NCBI GenBank assembly: GCA_005805045.1
Contig: SYNW01000107.1
Span: 1-9,111, forward strand
Source: Actinomycetota bacterium
GTDB lineage: Bacteria > Actinomycetota > Acidimicrobiia > Acidimicrobiales > Ilumatobacteraceae
DNA: 9,111 bases
Reading direction: 5' to 3'
Shown here: piece after piece, positions 7,757-9,111 of the stretch
How the letters are laid out: every line of letters begins with the position of its first letter
How positions within the stretch are numbered: the stretch's first letter is position 1
The notes under the pieces: model-generated
What the model was told of the DNA's origin: nothing
The model's input: the letters and a program-made list of their open reading frames with translations, nothing else
Databases searched by the model: none
Program-made: the position numbers and the translations under genes

Positions 7757-8524
7757 CTAAGCACCTGTGGAGTGAAAGCCACCATCAACGTGAATTATTT
7801 CTCCGGTTGTAGCCGGAAACCAGTCGCTGAGCATTGCCACCGTGCTCCTTGCCACTGGAGATGAGTCATTCACATTCCAGCCCAACGGAGCGCGATCACT
7901 CCAAATGTCTTCGAATGCCCCGAATGATGGGATCGACTTTGCCGCCATGGTGCGAATCGGTCCAGCGGCGATCAAGTTGCATCGAATATTTTTTGATCCG
8001 AGCGCCTTGGCCAAATATCGGTTGGTGCTTTCAAGGGCCGACTTGGCAACACCCATCCAGTTGTAGGCAGGCCACGCCACCGTGTTGTCAAAATCCAAAC
8101 CAACGATCGAACCGCCAGATGTCATCAAAGGAACGAAGGCATCTGCCAATGTCTTGAGTGAATAGGCCGAAATCTGCATCGCAATGGAAACATCCTGCCA
8201 AGTTGCGGCCATAAAGTCGTCGCCAAGACATGCCGCGGGTGCAAAGCCAATCGAGTGCAGCACGCCATCGACACGTTCGACAATTTGCTGCACCTCGTTT
8301 CGTGCGCTTGTCGTATGCTCGTCAATTGTCACATCGAACTCAACTACTTCGACTGGCATCGGCAATTTTTTGGCGGTTCGTTGCGTGATTGAAAGTCCGC
8401 GCCCGGCGCCTGTCAGCACAATTTTGGCGCCCTCTTTTTGGGCCAACTGGGCAACTCCAAAAGCTAACGAAGCTTCGGTCAGCACGCCGGTGATGACTAT
8501 ATTTTTCCCACTCAAAATTCCCAC
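7757..8524 (-). CDS. fabI: Enoyl-[acyl-carrier-protein] reductase, FabI/InhA type
   Basis: Short-chain dehydrogenase-fold enzyme that reduces trans-2-enoyl-ACP with NAD(P)H in the last step of each fatty-acid elongation cycle. It has 255 residues (InhA 269, E. coli FabI 262). Seen: nucleotide-binding start GKNIVITGVLTEASLAFGVA (6-25, the ENR-type glycine spacing), DV at 64-65, HSIGF (90-94), Phe145 in GLDFD, the active-site pair Tyr154 and Lys161 in PAYNWMGVAKSALES, then AAGPIRT (186-192) and a C-terminus ending in ATTGEIIHVDGG. The PAYNWM..AKSALES wording is much closer to mycobacterial InhA than to proteobacterial FabI. The segment between GPIR and APLG is about ten residues shorter than in InhA. 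The start is GTG (8522-8524), matching the family N-terminus; no Shine-Dalgarno is seen, but a TANNNT box lies 7 nt upstream, so the message may be leaderless. It is the first gene of the set running to the DUF255 gene and is divergent from the F420 reductase. Confidence 0.96.
   Translation of the reverse strand: MGILSGKNIVITGVLTEASLAFGVAQLAQKEGAKIVLTGAGRGLSITQRTAKKLPMPVEVVEFDVTIDEHTTSARNEVQQIVERVDGVLHSIGFAPAACLGDDFMAATWQDVSIAMQISAYSLKTLADAFVPLMTSGGSIVGLDFDNTVAWPAYNWMGVAKSALESTNRYLAKALGSKNIRCNLIAAGPIRTMAAKSIPSFGAFEDIWSDRAPLGWNVNDSSPVARSTVAMLSDWFPATTGEIIHVDGGFHSTGA
7762..7766 (-). promoter_or_regulatory. Ribosome binding site deciding a TTG start
   Basis: AGGTG on the minus strand, 8 nt before the TTG at 7751-7753 and inside the last codons of fabI. 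Together with the signal peptide that only this start provides, it supports TTG over the internal ATG codons. Confidence 0.65.
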
Positions 8525-8531
8525 GCGATCA

Positions 8532-8537
8532 ACGGTA
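8532..8537 (-). promoter_or_regulatory. Putative -10 box for fabI (leaderless)
   Basis: On the minus strand this reads TACCGT, fitting the actinobacterial TANNNT -10 pattern. It ends 7 nt before the GTG start, so transcription would begin at or beside the start codon. No consensus -35 is present; at 17-nt spacing the minus strand reads CAACGA. This is inferred from position and pattern only. Confidence 0.45.
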
Positions 8538-8552
8538 GTTGGTCAAAGCAGG

Positions 8553-8558
8553 TATCGT
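8553..8558 (+). promoter_or_regulatory. Putative -10 box for the F420 reductase gene (near-leaderless)
   Basis: TATCGT, a TANNNT match, ends 8 nt before the ATG at 8567. No Shine-Dalgarno lies in the short remaining leader. At 17-nt spacing upstream the strand reads CAACGG, the mirror counterpart of the fabI side. This is inferred from position and pattern only. Confidence 0.45.
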
Positions 8559-8566
8559 TGCCAATT

Positions 8567-9111
8567 ATGCGCATCGGCCTTCTAGGTGGAACTGGTCCAG
8601 CGGGCAGTGCCCTGGGACTTCGCCTGGCGTCAATTGGCTATGAAATTGTCTTAGGGTCGCGCGATGCGAGTCGCGCACAGGCAGTATGTCACGAGTTGGT
8701 CAAAAAGTGGCCCGATCATAAGTTGAATCTCATTGGCGGTGACAATGACCGTGCGGCAAAGTGCGACTTGGTCGTCATCGCGACTCCGTGGGATTCGGCG
8801 GCGACAGTTGTCAATGAACACACCAAAGACCTGGCCGGCAAGATAGTTGTCACGATGGCCAACGCACTTGTGCGAGTGGGCAAAGAATTTCAACCGTTGG
8901 TACCGCCGCGCGGAAGCATTGCGGCGCACGTTCAAGCAGAGATACCTCTATCGCGTGTCGTCGCAGCGTTTCAACATTTGCCAGCCACTGAACTTGGTCG
9001 ACTTGGCCATGAAGTTGACAGCGACGTGCTCATTTGTTCTGATGACCCGACTGCGACCAAGACAATTTGTGAAATAGTTTCTCGAATCCCTGGATGTCGA
9101 CCACTAAATGC
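8567..9111 (+). CDS. npdG: NADPH:F420 oxidoreductase (3' end outside window)
   Basis: Transfers hydride between NADP(H) and the deazaflavin coenzyme F420. The frame begins at ATG 8567 and is open to the window's right edge: 181 full codons plus two bases, with roughly 40 residues missing against the usual 220-230. Seen: Rossmann start MRIGLLGGTGPAGSALGLRL with the GGTGxxG loop (7-13), GSRD at 30-33 (Ser-Arg able to hold the 2'-phosphate of NADP), VVIATPWDSA (69-78), GKIVV (91-95), AAFQHLPA (133-140, the family's histidine/Pro segment), and SDDPTATKTICEIV followed by GCRPLNA (176-182, matching the family's GLRPLDAG motif). The order and wording match archaeal Fno and actinobacterial NpdG. The gene is divergent from fabI across 42 bp. 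The main alternative is another member of the F420-dependent NADP reductase superfamily with a shifted substrate. Its presence implies that the organism makes or uses F420. Confidence 0.9.
   Translation, partial: MRIGLLGGTGPAGSALGLRLASIGYEIVLGSRDASRAQAVCHELVKKWPDHKLNLIGGDNDRAAKCDLVVIATPWDSAATVVNEHTKDLAGKIVVTMANALVRVGKEFQPLVPPRGSIAAHVQAEIPLSRVVAAFQHLPATELGRLGHEVDSDVLICSDDPTATKTICEIVSRIPGCRPLN

Larger units (their letters stand above)
8530..8560. repeat. Imperfect inverted repeat between fabI and npdG
   Basis: The arms are CAACGGTA (8530-8537) and TATCGTTG (8553-8560), complementary at 7 of 8 positions, with a 15-nt spacer. The repeat fills most of the 42-bp gap between two divergent start codons. 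It could be a dyad operator for a dimeric regulator or simply two facing promoters with the same sequence. The arm spacing is too wide for an obvious RNA terminator, and there is no U tract. Confidence 0.55.

Noticed and set aside
8184..8585. A 133-codon + strand open frame antisense to fabI and running through the promoter gap
   Set aside because: It is low-complexity in Ser/Thr, overlaps fabI entirely, and crosses the start of the real F420 reductase gene.
1..9111. Mobile element, phage, CRISPR or defence system
   Set aside because: No transposase, integrase, repeat array or terminal inverted repeats were seen; all recognisable genes are of core-genome type with similar base composition.

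Overview
The window looks like a chromosomal housekeeping region from an actinobacterium of moderate GC content. Three things point that way: an enoyl-ACP reductase of the InhA type, an NADPH:F420 oxidoreductase (F420 use is typical of Actinomycetota and some archaea), and starts that look leaderless with GTG and TTG initiation codons. An uncultured or aquatic lineage such as Acidimicrobiia is my guess from overall feel, not something the sequence proves. I found no insertion sequence, phage gene, CRISPR array, tRNA or rRNA, and no gene-free stretch of 300 bases.

Left part (1-4127, + strand): the 3' three quarters of dnaE (replicative DNA polymerase III alpha subunit), cut by the window's left edge. 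A 90-bp gap follows, then an unrecognised 218-aa gene, then a nitroreductase-family flavoprotein 9 bp downstream of it. The nitroreductase runs tail-to-tail into the next block, and the two stop codons overlap by 11 bp.

Middle part (4117-8524, - strand): a compact, probably co-transcribed set read right to left. The order is fabI/inhA-type enoyl-ACP reductase (GTG start), a secreted subtilisin-like S8 protease (TTG start 3 bp after the fabI stop), and a full-length DUF255/YyaL thioredoxin-fold protein (19 bp further on). The set mixes a fatty-acid synthesis enzyme with an exported protease and a putative redox protein, so shared transcription does not imply one pathway.

Right edge (8567-9111, + strand): the 5' part of an NADPH:F420 oxidoreductase (npdG/fno-like), divergent from fabI across only 42 bp. 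That gap holds an imperfect inverted repeat whose two arms each contain a TANNNT box placed 7-8 nt from a start codon. It looks like a mirror-symmetric divergent promoter giving nearly leaderless transcripts, possibly doubling as an operator.

The window is mostly ordinary core genome. The points most worth a second look are the symmetric fabI/npdG control region, the short E. coli-like substrate loop in an InhA-type reductase, the subtilase with no room for an I9 prodomain but with cysteine-paired C-terminal modules, the 218-aa orphan protein, and a changed clamp-binding motif in DnaE.
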